Origin: Melittangium boletus DSM 14713
GTDB taxonomy: Bacteria > Myxococcota > Myxococcia > Myxococcales > Myxococcaceae
Reading direction: 5' to 3'
NCBI RefSeq assembly: GCF_002305855.1
Contig: NZ_CP022163.1
Location: forward strand, 620,292 to 684,291
Length of the DNA stretch: 64,000 nucleotides
Below are positions 41,726 through 51,131 of this stretch, one piece after another (position 1 is the stretch's first letter; each line of letters starts with the position of its first letter). The notes under the pieces are model-generated. The model made no database searches, had not been told where the DNA came from, and worked only from the letters and a program-made list of their open reading frames with translations. The position numbers and the translations under genes are program-made.

Positions 41726-42712
41726 TCAGGCTCCCTCGCGGTAGAGGACCTTCTTCACGGCGGCGATGATCTTGGGCGCGTCCGGCTGGATCGCGTTCTC
41801 CAGGTTCGCCGCATAGGACATGTTCACGTCCAGGCCCGTCACGCGCAGCACGGGCGCGTCCAGTTCATCGAAGGCCTTGGACTGGATGATGTCCACCACC
41901 TGCGCGCCCACGCCGGCCAGCGGCCAGCCTTCCTCCACGATCACGGCGCGGTTGGTCTTGCGCACGGACGCGAGGATGGCCTCCTCGTCCAGCGGGCGCA
42001 GCGTGCGCAGATCGAGGATCTCCACGGAGATGCCCTCGGCCTCCAGCTGCTTGGCGGCCTCCTCGCAGAAGTAGTACATGCGCGACCAGGTGATGACGGT
42101 GACGTCCTTGCCCTCGCGCTTCACGTCCGCCTTGCCGAGCGGCACGACGTGCTCGCCCTCGGGCACCTCGCCCTTGAGCGCATAGAGGCGCTCGCCCTCG
42201 AACATGACGACGGGGTTGTCGTCCCGGATGGCGGCCTTGAGCATGCCCTTGGCATCCGCCGGGGTGGCGGGGGCGATCACCTTGAGGCCCGGGAAGTGGG
42301 CGTAGGTGGACTCCAGCGCCTGGCTGTGCTGACTGGAGAGCCGGCCTCCCGCGCCACCGGGACCGCGGAACACGATGGGGCAGCGCAGCTGGCCACCCGA
42401 CATGTGCCGCAGCTTCGCCGCGTTGTTGACGATCTGGTCCATCGCCAGGATGGCGAAGTTCCACGTCATCATCTCCACCACCGGACGCAGGCCGACCATG
42501 GCCGCGCCCACGCCCAATCCCGTGAAGCCCAGCTCGGAGATGGGCGCGTCGATGATGCGCGCGCTCCCGAACTTGTCCAAGAGGCCCTGGGACACCTTGA
42601 AGGCGCCCTGATAGCGACCCACTTCCTCACCGATCAGGAAGACGTTGGCGTCGCGCTCCATCTCCTCGGAGAGCGCCTGATTCAGCGCCTCGCGGTACAT
42701 CAACTCGGCCAT
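41726..42712 (-). CDS. pdhB: Pyruvate dehydrogenase E1 component, beta subunit
   Basis: 328 residues, typical length. N-terminal MAELMYREALNQALSEEM, GEEVGRYQGAFKV, PISELGFTGLGVGAAM, GPGGAGGRLSSQHSQALE and the C-terminal transketolase domain (EILDLRTLRPLDEEAI, EEGWPLAGVGAQVV) define the E1-beta chain of the alpha2-beta2 type. With PdhA it decarboxylates pyruvate and acetylates the E2 lipoyl groups. Between pdhA and pdhC. Confidence 0.96.
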   Translation of the reverse strand: MAELMYREALNQALSEEMERDANVFLIGEEVGRYQGAFKVSQGLLDKFGSARIIDAPISELGFTGLGVGAAMVGLRPVVEMMTWNFAILAMDQIVNNAAKLRHMSGGQLRCPIVFRGPGGAGGRLSSQHSQALESTYAHFPGLKVIAPATPADAKGMLKAAIRDDNPVVMFEGERLYALKGEVPEGEHVVPLGKADVKREGKDVTVITWSRMYYFCEEAAKQLEAEGISVEILDLRTLRPLDEEAILASVRKTNRAVIVEEGWPLAGVGAQVVDIIQSKAFDELDAPVLRVTGLDVNMSYAANLENAIQPDAPKIIAAVKKVLYREGA

Positions 42713-42765
42713 TGTTGGCTCCGAATGCGAAAATAGTCAGTCAAACCAGAGGGAGAACCCGCGCT

Positions 42766-43887
42766 TCACTTCAAGCCAGCGGCCTTGTCGGCCTTCTCGG
42801 CCTGCTCGCGCGGCTCCAGATCCCACGTCACCTTGAGATCCTTGCCCGAGGGATACGACGGCCACTTGTCCACCTTCACGCCCAGCACGCGCTCGCGGGG
42901 ACGCACGTCCTCCTCGCCCTCCTCCACGATGGTGTCGCGCCACAGCTCGTCCAGGTGGGGCTCGGGCGACTCGTCGGCGAACTTCACCGCCTCGTCCACC
43001 TGCTCCTTCACCTCGGCCTCGATGGCCTCGAAGTCGGCCTCCTTCGCCAGCTTCTGCTTGATGGCGTAGGCCATCAGGCGGGGGATGGGGTCGTTCTTGC
43101 GCTCGTCCTCCACCTCCTGCTTGGAGCGGTAGTTGGCGGGGTCCACCACCGAGTGACCGCGGAAGCGGTAGGTGTTGGCCTCCATGAGCACCGGGCCCTT
43201 GCCGGCGCGGATGTAGGCGGCCGCGTCCTTCACCGCGTCGTACACCTTCAGCGCGTCCATGCCGTCCACGGCCTCGTGGCGCATGTTGTAGGCCGCGCCG
43301 CGCTTGTGGATCTCCGGCTCCGCCGACACGCGCGCGATGGCCGTGCCCATGCCGTAGCGGTTGTTCTCGCAGATGTAGAGCACGGGCAGCTTCCACTTGG
43401 CCGCCATGTTGAACGTCTCGTGGAAGGCGCCCTGGTTGGCCGCGGCGTCACCGAAGTAGCACACGGTGATGCGGTCCTCGTTGCGATAGCGGCTGGCGAA
43501 GGCCATGCCCGCGGCGAGCGGAATCTGCCCGCCCACGATGCCGTAGCCTCCGTAGAAGTGGTGCTCGATGTCGAAGACATGCATCGAGCCGCCCTTGCCC
43601 TTGCTGTAGCCACCGGTGCGGCCGAAGAGCTCCGCCATGATCATGCCCGCATGCGAGCCGCGCGCGAGCGGCTGGGCGTGATCGCGATAGCCCGACAGCA
43701 TGTAGTCATCCGGGCGGATGGCCTCGTTGACACCCGCGGCCACCGCTTCCTGCCCGATATAGAGGTGGCAGAAGCCGGCGATCTTCCCCAGGCCGTACTG
43801 CTGCTGGGTGCGCTCCTCGAAGCGGCGCATGAGGTACATCTTCCGATACATCGTCAACAGCAGGTCTTTCGAGTAAGCGCTGGCCAC
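42766..43887 (-). CDS. pdhA: Pyruvate dehydrogenase E1 component, alpha subunit
   Basis: 373 residues from the GTG at 43887, chosen because GGAGG stands seven bases upstream. The thiamine-diphosphate motif is intact as GDAAANQGAFHE ... NN, with the usual YRDHAQPLARG, KGKGGSMH and YRFRGHSVVDPANYRS (phosphorylation-loop region). An acidic C-terminal extension follows. First gene of the operon; the E1-beta gene starts 53 bases on. Confidence 0.95.
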   Translation of the reverse strand: MASAYSKDLLLTMYRKMYLMRRFEERTQQQYGLGKIAGFCHLYIGQEAVAAGVNEAIRPDDYMLSGYRDHAQPLARGSHAGMIMAELFGRTGGYSKGKGGSMHVFDIEHHFYGGYGIVGGQIPLAAGMAFASRYRNEDRITVCYFGDAAANQGAFHETFNMAAKWKLPVLYICENNRYGMGTAIARVSAEPEIHKRGAAYNMRHEAVDGMDALKVYDAVKDAAAYIRAGKGPVLMEANTYRFRGHSVVDPANYRSKQEVEDERKNDPIPRLMAYAIKQKLAKEADFEAIEAEVKEQVDEAVKFADESPEPHLDELWRDTIVEEGEEDVRPRERVLGVKVDKWPSYPSGKDLKVTWDLEPREQAEKADKAAGLK

Positions 43888-43948
43888 CGCCACTCCTCCG
43901 TACAGTTGAGACCGCCCCCTCACTTGGGGCGGCGGACGCCAAGCGCCT

Positions 43949-43976
43949 CACATAGCGCGCGGCAAGGGGACTGCAA
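43949..43976 (-). promoter_or_regulatory. Candidate promoter of the pdh operon
   Basis: Minus strand: TTGCAG (43976-43971), 16 bases, TATGTG (43954-43949), about 60 bases before pdhA. Moderate match only. Confidence 0.35.
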
Positions 43977-44035
43977 GGGCTTTTGTCTGCCCGTTGAAGG
44001 AACTACTCCGAGAATCTGGGTTCAGCCGCGCCGCG

Positions 44036-44779
44036 TCAAGAATCGTGGGAGAAATGCGGCACTGAAACAATGCCATCCAGAAGCGTCACGGGCCGGCCGG
44101 AATGGTCCGTCGCGAGATGGATGACCCGCGCCCCCGGGAATCGGCGCAAGTAGTCATTGGCATGGGTGGGCTCGTTGTCGAAGGCGGCCACCACGGTGCC
44201 CCACTCCCCCAGACGGGCATGGGCTTCACGCTTGAAGGCATCGTCGTCGTCGCGCGCGTTCGGCTTCATCAACAGGTGGACCCGCTCGCCATCGGGCTGC
44301 GCCAGACCATGGCGGCGCATGCAGTCCTCGGTTCCCGCGCGCATGCCCTCGTGGCGGCCCGTCACGTAGACCAGATGCGCCCCCGAGGCCACCACCGCGC
44401 AGGTGAAGGCCGCGGCGCCCTGGATGGTGGCGTCGTCCACGCAGTAGTCGCTCGTGAAGAAGCGCTCCAGCCAGAAAGTCCGGGCCGCCTCGTAGTGGGC
44501 CTCCACCTCCTCCTCCGACAAGCCACACTTGCGCATGGCCCCACGCATGTCGAAGCCGCTGTCCCAATGATGGGGCTCGCACAGGCGCAGCTTCTCGTGC
44601 GCCACGGACAGGCCGAACTCGCGCAGGATTCGCGCCTGCCGGGGCCTGTTGTCGAAGAGGGTGGAGTCCAGATCGAAGGCGAGCACCGCCTGGGAGCCGA
44701 GCGAGCGTGAGCGCTCCAGGATGTCACGCAGGGCCTGCTGCCACCCTTCGCGCACCCGGGTCTTGAGGTCCGAAGCCAT
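44036..44779 (-). CDS. HAD-superfamily hydrolase
   Basis: 247 residues from the ATG at 44779 (GAGAGGG just upstream). Motif I VLAFDLDSTLFDNRP, motif II LVYVTGRHEG, a lysine in LLMKPN and motif IV VVAAFDNEPTHAN are visible, so a phosphatase-type fold is secure. The cap between I and II (about 55-140) carries a conserved-looking HHWDSGFDMRG. Substrate unknown. It lies between the pdh operon and the 521-residue membrane protein, same strand as both. Confidence 0.88.
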   Translation of the reverse strand: MASDLKTRVREGWQQALRDILERSRSLGSQAVLAFDLDSTLFDNRPRQARILREFGLSVAHEKLRLCEPHHWDSGFDMRGAMRKCGLSEEEVEAHYEAARTFWLERFFTSDYCVDDATIQGAAAFTCAVVASGAHLVYVTGRHEGMRAGTEDCMRRHGLAQPDGERVHLLMKPNARDDDDAFKREAHARLGEWGTVVAAFDNEPTHANDYLRRFPGARVIHLATDHSGRPVTLLDGIVSVPHFSHDS

Positions 44780-44828
44780 GCCCTCTCTATAGGGCACCCG
44801 GCGGCCCGGCGTCCGGGAAATCCACCAC

Positions 44829-46394
44829 TCAGGCGGCCGAGCGGATGGGCTCGGGCCGAGGGGGCTGCTCCTCCGGGTACAGGCGCATCATCCGCTTGAT
44901 GCCGTTGCGGTCCAGCACCAGCCGCACCAGGTGCAGGGAGACCCGCTCCTGCCCCGCCTCCTCGACGATGAAGCGGAAGGCCAGGTCCACCTGGTAGCTC
45001 TTGGTGCCGCGCACCCGCCCCACGGAGAAGTTCTCCAGGTCCACGTACTCCAGCGCGTAGTCCGGCTCGTCCATGTCGCGCAGGAAGCGCTCCACGTTGA
45101 TGCGGATGATGTCCGTGATGCCGCTCACGCCCCGCTCGGTGCGCGGCAGGAGCTTCACGTCCAGCACCACCTGCTTCTGGTAGCGCAACACCGTCTCGGA
45201 CAACTCGCCCTGGGACGCGGTGACCAGGTCATCCCGGACGCGCAGCGCCGCCAGCTCGGCGGGCACCCGCACCGCGCGCCCATAGTCCACCTTCTCCTCG
45301 CACGAGCCCAGGCTCCTGCCCGTCACCGGCTCCACGATGCGCGCCGTGCGATCATACAAGTGCCGCGCCGCCACCTGACTGAAGATGCGGCGCATGCCCT
45401 CCTTGATGCGGTCCTTCATCATGTAGCCCACGATCATGATGAGGAAGAAGTTGAGGCTCGCCTGGGTGAAGCGCACCTGCGCCCAGAAGGCCACCGCCGA
45501 GGCGAACGTCATGGCCACGCCCGCGGCGAGCGCGAACAGCACCTCTTCCCAGCTCTGGCGCTTCTGCGCCCGGCGCGCCGACAGGAAGAGGATGTTCATG
45601 CAGAACTTCTTCAAGAAACCAAAGCGGTGGATGTACTCCTCGTTGTCCCCCGTGGGGCTGATGACCGAGCGCAGTTGATGGGCGCGCCGGTACTGCTCCT
45701 CGAGCAACACCTCGTCCATCAACGCCTTGCGCAGCTCGAAGGAGACGCCCGAGCGGGGCAGCGCGGCCATGTCCGCCACGGCCTTGCGCAGGAACTGCTC
45801 CACCGTGAGGCTCAGGTACTCGTCCACCAGACGGATGGAGGCGCGCGTCTTGTCCTGCAAGCCGTGGAGGTTGGCCCCCCGCGCCCATGCGCGAAAGCGC
45901 TCCAGGATTTCCCGCACATGGTCGCGCGTCGTCAGCGCGTCGCTCTCCATCCGCGCACACCCGGGAGGCGCCTCGCGCCCCGCCTCGCACAGGGACTCCA
46001 CGTCCTGGGCGAAGCGCCGCAGGGCTCCACGGAAGACGCAGGACAGGAGCTTCGCCTGATAGATGAGAGCGTCCTCGCCCACGAGCCCCGTGCGCAGCCC
46101 GGCCTCCAGCCGCATCAGCGGCGAGCCCTCCGAGAAGCGCAACTCCTCGAGGCTCAGCACCGGCGTCTTGAAGCGCACGTAGTTGTGGATGTCCGCGTAG
46201 AAGTCCGAGCGCGGGTATGTCTCCGAGTCGATGTTCAGACTCGCCGGCAGGAAGACGTACGTCTCCACGAGATAGCGCGTCTCGTCATCGGATCCAGAGG
46301 GCTGATACTCGAGCTTGAGCTCGAACTGCTTCCGGTCGTGCACATCCAACCGGTTGCGCAGCAGGGGAGAGGGTGTCGGGGACACACGACACAT
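44829..46394 (-). CDS. Membrane-associated protein of unknown function (521 residues)
   Basis: Not recognised. The N-terminal ~270 residues are soluble and charged (KQFELKLEYQPSG, RYLVETYVFLPASLNI). Two closely spaced membrane helices follow at about 290-335 (LFALAAGVAMTFASAVAFWA, FFLIMIVGYMMKDRIKEG), then a basic linker and a second soluble domain (SGITDIIRINVERFLRDMDEP, YALEYVDLENFSVGRVRG, YQVDLAFRFIVEE) that looks beta-rich. Both soluble domains should face the cytoplasm. The start at 46394 is uncertain; it lacks a clear ribosome-binding site and a later GTG may be right. Confidence 0.75.
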   Translation of the reverse strand: MCRVSPTPSPLLRNRLDVHDRKQFELKLEYQPSGSDDETRYLVETYVFLPASLNIDSETYPRSDFYADIHNYVRFKTPVLSLEELRFSEGSPLMRLEAGLRTGLVGEDALIYQAKLLSCVFRGALRRFAQDVESLCEAGREAPPGCARMESDALTTRDHVREILERFRAWARGANLHGLQDKTRASIRLVDEYLSLTVEQFLRKAVADMAALPRSGVSFELRKALMDEVLLEEQYRRAHQLRSVISPTGDNEEYIHRFGFLKKFCMNILFLSARRAQKRQSWEEVLFALAAGVAMTFASAVAFWAQVRFTQASLNFFLIMIVGYMMKDRIKEGMRRIFSQVAARHLYDRTARIVEPVTGRSLGSCEEKVDYGRAVRVPAELAALRVRDDLVTASQGELSETVLRYQKQVVLDVKLLPRTERGVSGITDIIRINVERFLRDMDEPDYALEYVDLENFSVGRVRGTKSYQVDLAFRFIVEEAGQERVSLHLVRLVLDRNGIKRMMRLYPEEQPPRPEPIRSAA

Positions 46395-46515
46395 TCTATG
46401 TCACGCGCCTGTCACCCCCTAGTGCCCCCCGGAGCGGGCCGCCGTCCACCCGACGATGTCCGCGCGGACCGCCCTCGCTTTGTGACGCAACGTTCTCCCG
46501 TGGCGCGGCGCGCCA

Positions 46516-47907
46516 CTATCCGCCGGTTCCCGTCCGGGAGTGCTCCTTCGAGGAGTCCGCCGCCGGCCCGGAGGCCACGGGCGCCGCCGGGGCCGCGTGC
46601 GCCTTGGGGCGGGCGTTCCAGAGGGTGAGCATCAACACGCCCCCCACGGCGGAGAAGCCGATCATGCTCGGGCCCCAGGCGCCCCAGCCAAAGTGCTCCA
46701 GCATCCAGCCCATGCCCACGCCCACCACCGAGCCCCCCACGTACTGCATGCCGTCGAACATGCCAGCCGCCGTGGCCGCGGCCTTCCTCCCGCCAAAGTC
46801 CATGGAGGAGGTGCCCGAGAGCATGGAGTGCACGATGCTGATGGAGAAGGAGTTCACCACGAAGGCGGCGATCACCAGGTTGATGCTCGGCGCCTTCCAG
46901 ATGACGGCCATGCACACCACCTGGAGCACGTAGCCGATGAAGGCCACCGGCGGCCGGCGCGCCTTGAAGAGCAGGTCGGACATGAAGCCCGCGGCGAACG
47001 CGCCCGCGATGCCCGCGAGCACCACGCCCGTGGCGCCCTTCTGGAACACGGGACTGTCCAGCGGCAGCTTCTGCGCCTCCTGCATGTAGCGCGGGAACCA
47101 CTGCTCGAAGCCGTGGCGCACGAAGCCCGTGCAGAACTCGGCCGCGGCGATGGTGAGCGTCACGGGGTTGGTGAAGACCACCCGCGCCACGTACTTGAGA
47201 TCCACCTTGCCCGTGTACCCACTGGAGGCATCCGCCGTGTCCAGCGGGGACAGCCCCGCCTCGTCCGGCGCGTCGCGAACCCACAAGAAGGTGAGCAACC
47301 CCAGCACCGTCATCACCGCCGCGGGGACGAAGAACACGAACTGCCAGGGCAGCGCGAGCACCAGCAGCGGCCCGATGAAGTAGATGAGCGCCCGTCCTCC
47401 CTGGATCATCGAGCCGAAGATGGCGGAGAACACGCCGCGCTCGCTGATGTGGAACCAGCCCGAGTTCACCTTGATGAGCGCCAGGGCCGAGTAGGACTGG
47501 AAGTACATGTTCAGCGACCAGACCGTGGCCAGGTAGCCGAGCAGGAGCGGCCCCGTGCCGAGGAAGCCCAGGTACGCCCCCAACCCGAAGGCCAGGTTGA
47601 ACACCGTGCCGCCCGCGGCGCCCAGCAACATGGCCTTGCGCCCACCGATGCGGTCGGCAAAGGGCCCATTGAAGATGGCCGAGATGCCGTAGATGAGCGT
47701 GGCCGCGCTGATGATGGCGCCCACCTGCGGCTTGCTCCAGCCATACGTCTCCGACAGCCGCGCGTTGGCGAAGGAGAAGTTGTAGCGGCCCATGTACATG
47801 GCCGCGTACATGGTGCCCAGCGTGAGCCAGTTCTGGGCGCGGCGCAGGCGGAAGGCCCGCGAGTACTCTGGCCGAGGCGGCAAGGACGAAGGAGCAGCGT
47901 CGTGCAT
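46516..47907 (-). CDS. MFS transporter of the organophosphate:phosphate (GlpT-like) type
   Basis: 463 residues from the ATG at 47907 (a GTG at 47919 is an alternative). Twelve membrane segments can be traced. MYMGRYNFSFANARLSETYGW, FADRIGGRKAM, GRALIYFIGPLLV, EFCTGFVRHGFEQWFPRYMQ and GTSSMDFGGRKAAATAAGMFDG match the OPA family (GlpT, UhpT), which exchanges sugar or glycerol phosphates for phosphate. The exact substrate is unknown. It is followed by an Ala/Pro-rich cytoplasmic tail. It is 55 bases downstream of the NUDIX gene on the same strand. Confidence 0.9.
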   Translation of the reverse strand: MHDAAPSSLPPRPEYSRAFRLRRAQNWLTLGTMYAAMYMGRYNFSFANARLSETYGWSKPQVGAIISAATLIYGISAIFNGPFADRIGGRKAMLLGAAGGTVFNLAFGLGAYLGFLGTGPLLLGYLATVWSLNMYFQSYSALALIKVNSGWFHISERGVFSAIFGSMIQGGRALIYFIGPLLVLALPWQFVFFVPAAVMTVLGLLTFLWVRDAPDEAGLSPLDTADASSGYTGKVDLKYVARVVFTNPVTLTIAAAEFCTGFVRHGFEQWFPRYMQEAQKLPLDSPVFQKGATGVVLAGIAGAFAAGFMSDLLFKARRPPVAFIGYVLQVVCMAVIWKAPSINLVIAAFVVNSFSISIVHSMLSGTSSMDFGGRKAAATAAGMFDGMQYVGGSVVGVGMGWMLEHFGWGAWGPSMIGFSAVGGVLMLTLWNARPKAHAAPAAPVASGPAADSSKEHSRTGTGG

Positions 47908-47962
47908 GTCGCCGGGCACCCTACCCGCCTTGGCGCCTCATCGCCAATCACGCCCCCCTGAT

Positions 47963-48637
47963 TCACGCCTGCTCGGCGAGGAGTCGCTGAAGGCACAGCT
48001 CCGTCTTCGCGTCCGGCACCTCGCCCCGCCGGCACATCGCCAGCAACTCGCCGAGGGGCCGCCACAGCAGGTGCGTGCCCTCCTCCAACGGCGAGCCGTC
48101 ACCCTGGGGCACGCCCGGCGCCACGCCCGTCACGTCCACCGCCGCCGGAAACACCTTCTCCGAGAGGATGCCCGGCGCCACGAAGAAACCCGCCCCGAGC
48201 AGCCGCACGTCCTCCGGTCTCACGGCATAGCCCGCCTCCTCGCGCACCTCCTCCGCCGCGCGATGCCGCAGGCCCGCCTCGCCCTTGTCCTCGGGCTCGA
48301 GCAGTCCCGCGACGATCTCCTCCACCCGCAGGTAGGACGCGTTGTCCGGGAGCGTCATGTCCTTGCCCCGGCGGAAGTACGCGGCGGGCCGCAGGTTCAT
48401 CCGCGTGAGCACCTCCAGCCCCGACGCACCGCGGCGGTACACCACCACCGCCACCGCATCCAGGCGCGGCCGGTCCACCACATCCACCCGGTACACCTTC
48501 GACGCCGTGCCGTCCGCGCGCCGGTTCTGACACCGCAGCCGACGCAGGCGCAGGAAGCCCTCGTCACACTTCGCCGTCGACGAGAAATCCTCGATGATCT
48601 CGATATCCGTGACCGCGGCCTGACTGCTCGATCGCAT
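47963..48637 (-). CDS. NUDIX hydrolase
   Basis: 224 residues; ATG 48637 with GGAG seven bases upstream. The NUDIX box is present in the form GEAGLRHRAAEEVREEAGY, with the metal-binding glutamates. An N-terminal segment (VYRVDVVDRPRLDAVAVVVYRR) and the long loop DMTLPDNASYLRVEEIVAGLLEPED are as in ADP-sugar-pyrophosphatase-like NUDIX enzymes. It hydrolyses a nucleoside-diphosphate-linked compound; the substrate is not readable. First gene before the MFS transporter. Confidence 0.88.
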   Translation of the reverse strand: MRSSSQAAVTDIEIIEDFSSTAKCDEGFLRLRRLRCQNRRADGTASKVYRVDVVDRPRLDAVAVVVYRRGASGLEVLTRMNLRPAAYFRRGKDMTLPDNASYLRVEEIVAGLLEPEDKGEAGLRHRAAEEVREEAGYAVRPEDVRLLGAGFFVAPGILSEKVFPAAVDVTGVAPGVPQGDGSPLEEGTHLLWRPLGELLAMCRRGEVPDAKTELCLQRLLAEQA

Positions 48638-48758
48638 GCCTGCTCCCTGGGCGAAAGCCCGACGCGGGGGGGTTGCTTGCCCACCCCCAGATGATCTCGT
48701 ACCTTGCGCCGTCGTCTAGCAGTCAGTTTCCTCACCTGCCCCCGGATCCTCCCCCCTG

Positions 48759-51131
48759 ATGCGACGCCTCCTGCCCGGACTTCTCTCTGTCCTGCTCTGT
48801 GCCTCGTGCATGCCCGTGATGGAAGGAGAGGAGATTGACCTCTCGGGTCAGGAAGTCCGTCTGACGTTCCTGCATACCTCCGACATCCACTCCCGGCTCA
48901 TCCCCTATGACTTCGCGCCGTTGAAGACGGACACGGACCTGGGGATCGTCCCGGAGGCGGGCCCCTTCGGTGGCGCCACGCGCATGGGCGCCGTGCTCAA
49001 GCGCGAGCGTGCACGGGCGGAGCGGCTGCTGCACCTGGACTCGGGCGACTGCTTCCAGGGCGCGCCCATCTTCAACCTCTTCAGTGGCGAGGCCGAGTTC
49101 AAGTTCCTCTCGCGCATGCAGCTGGACGCGGCGGTGATCGGCAACCACGAGTTCGACGCGGGCCTTGGCAACTTCGTGCAGAAGGCGCGTGACTTCGCGA
49201 GCTTCCCGCTCATGGCCGCCAACTACGCCTGGGACAGCCCCCGCGATCCCGGCAACAAGCAGGCCCTGCTCAACAGCGTCCCCTACGTCATCCGCAACAT
49301 GAAGGGACTGCGCGTGGGCATCATCGGCATGGCCAACATCTCCTCGCTCAACTCGCTCGTGGAGGGAGGCAACTCCCTGCAGGCCACGCCGCTGGAGCAG
49401 AACGAGGTCGCGCGCGCCTACGTGCAGATGCTGCGTCCGGTGGTGGACCTGCTCGTGGTGACCAGCCACCTGGGCCTCACCGAGGATCAGGATCTCATCC
49501 GCGGCTACGAGGCCTATTACGAGTACGAGCGCGCCAAGCCCTTCCTGGAGCGTGCCCAGGAGCCCTGGCAGATTCTCGAGTGGGCGGACCCGAAGCTCGA
49601 GGGCCAGCCCCAGGCGGTGGTGAAGGTGTTCATCCCGGGCGTGTCCGGACTGGACGTCATCCTGGGCGGCCACCTGCACGTGGTGCTCAACCCGCCGCAG
49701 CAGCTGAGCGATCCGAGCGGCCGCAAGGTGGTGCTGGCGCACTCGGGCGCGTTCGCCAAGTACGTGGGCCGGTTGGATCTCATCGTGAAGGTGCCCACGG
49801 CGCAGGAGCGGGGTCCGGACGGAGCCGAGGTCGTCAGCCAGACCTACCGCGCCTTCCCGTTGGATGGCCTGTGGTGCGACGACGCCATGCGCGCCTACTA
49901 CAAGGACAACTACTGGACCACCGGCCAGTTCATCAACGCGCCCGGCGTGCGCGAGGCCCTGGCGAAGTGCCAGTCCCTGGAGGACCGCGAGACCACGGAC
50001 CTGATGCAGTCCTACCTGCTGGGCATGGACTTCCGGCTGCAACTGACCTCCATCTTCTCCTACGCACCGCGCAACCTCGAGCGCCGCAACAGCTCCTCGG
50101 GTGGAGACTCGCCGCTGGGCAACATCACCGCGGACTCCATGCGCAAGCGCCGCGCGGTGGAGGCGGAGATGGCGCTCACCAACTCGCTGGGCATCCGCGA
50201 CAACCTCTACGCGGGCGCGGTCTCCCAGGAGTCCATGTTCAACGTGTTCCCCTTCGAGAACACCATCAACATCATGAACCTGTCGGGCACGGAGATTCAG
50301 GAGATGCTCGACTTCGTCACCGAGCGCTCCGCGGAGCGCGGCTGCGTGAGCCAGGCGCAGATCTCCGGCGCGCGCTTCACCATGGACTGCGCCCAGGTGC
50401 AGCTCAATGACTTGCGCACGGCCTGCGTGCAGGGCAAGGCCGCCACCGACTGCCCCCAGACGGGCCGCGAGGGCCATGCCCCGTGGCAGTGCCTCGAGGA
50501 CGTCGACGGCAGCCGCTGCTACGCCCACCCCGCCATCGACATCTCCATCAACGGCAATCCCATCAACCCCAACGGCATGTACCGCGTGGCGGTGAACGAC
50601 TACATCGCCAAGGGGGGCTCGGGCTTCAACGTGCTCAAGCGCAACACCACCCGGCAGGAGACGGGCATCTCCCTGCGCGACTCGCTCATCGGCTACATGC
50701 AGGGCTTCTGCACCTGTGACGACATCAACGCGGGCCGCACGACCTCCACGGCTGGCGAGCACTGCGGCGCCCTGCGCGATGGCAGGTGGGTGGTGGACGA
50801 GCAACTGCGCAACGTGTGCCGCCAGGCTCAGGAGTTCCAGGACGCGCTGGCACGCAAGGTGGGCGAGTGCACCTGTCAGGATCTGCTCAAGTCCTCCGCC
50901 AACGCCGCCGAGCGCTGCCAGGTGCAGGGGCTCACGCCGGAGATCATCCAGGCCACGTGCAACATGCCCCAGGGCCCCTACGCGGGCCGCTGTTACTGTC
51001 GCGAGGTCATCTCCGGAGCGCAGGAGTGCGGCTCGGTGACGGGACAGCTCAAGAGCTTCTGTGAGAACCCGGTCAAGATGCCCATCGCCAACGCTTCCGA
51101 GGACGGCCGCATTGGCCGCAAGGTGAAGTAA
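48759..51131 (+). CDS. 5'-nucleotidase-type metallophosphoesterase lipoprotein
   Basis: 790 residues. Lipoprotein signal (LLSVLLCASC, Cys17). The metallophosphoesterase domain (about 33-340) has LHTSDIHSRL, LLHLDSGDCFQG, VIGNHEFDAG, VVTSHLGLTED and GGHLHV, the UshA-type two-metal site. The C-terminal 5'-nucleotidase domain (about 425-640; DSPLGNITADSMRKR, NVFPFENTINIMNLSGTEIQEM, YRVAVNDYIAKGGSGFNVL) is followed by a ~150-residue cysteine-rich tail not found in UshA (GFCTCDDI, GECTCQDLL, GRCYCREVI). It probably removes phosphate from external nucleotides at the envelope. It heads an operon with the next two genes. Confidence 0.9.
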   Translation: MRRLLPGLLSVLLCASCMPVMEGEEIDLSGQEVRLTFLHTSDIHSRLIPYDFAPLKTDTDLGIVPEAGPFGGATRMGAVLKRERARAERLLHLDSGDCFQGAPIFNLFSGEAEFKFLSRMQLDAAVIGNHEFDAGLGNFVQKARDFASFPLMAANYAWDSPRDPGNKQALLNSVPYVIRNMKGLRVGIIGMANISSLNSLVEGGNSLQATPLEQNEVARAYVQMLRPVVDLLVVTSHLGLTEDQDLIRGYEAYYEYERAKPFLERAQEPWQILEWADPKLEGQPQAVVKVFIPGVSGLDVILGGHLHVVLNPPQQLSDPSGRKVVLAHSGAFAKYVGRLDLIVKVPTAQERGPDGAEVVSQTYRAFPLDGLWCDDAMRAYYKDNYWTTGQFINAPGVREALAKCQSLEDRETTDLMQSYLLGMDFRLQLTSIFSYAPRNLERRNSSSGGDSPLGNITADSMRKRRAVEAEMALTNSLGIRDNLYAGAVSQESMFNVFPFENTINIMNLSGTEIQEMLDFVTERSAERGCVSQAQISGARFTMDCAQVQLNDLRTACVQGKAATDCPQTGREGHAPWQCLEDVDGSRCYAHPAIDISINGNPINPNGMYRVAVNDYIAKGGSGFNVLKRNTTRQETGISLRDSLIGYMQGFCTCDDINAGRTTSTAGEHCGALRDGRWVVDEQLRNVCRQAQEFQDALARKVGECTCQDLLKSSANAAERCQVQGLTPEIIQATCNMPQGPYAGRCYCREVISGAQECGSVTGQLKSFCENPVKMPIANASEDGRIGRKVK

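Noticed and set aside
40157..42736. An 859-codon plus-strand frame opposite pdhB and pdhC
   Set aside because: Spans two well-identified genes and shows only low-complexity Gly/Leu/His repeats.
48700..48725. GTCGTCTAGCAGTC resembling a tRNA D-arm
   Set aside because: No acceptor or anticodon stem can be formed around it.
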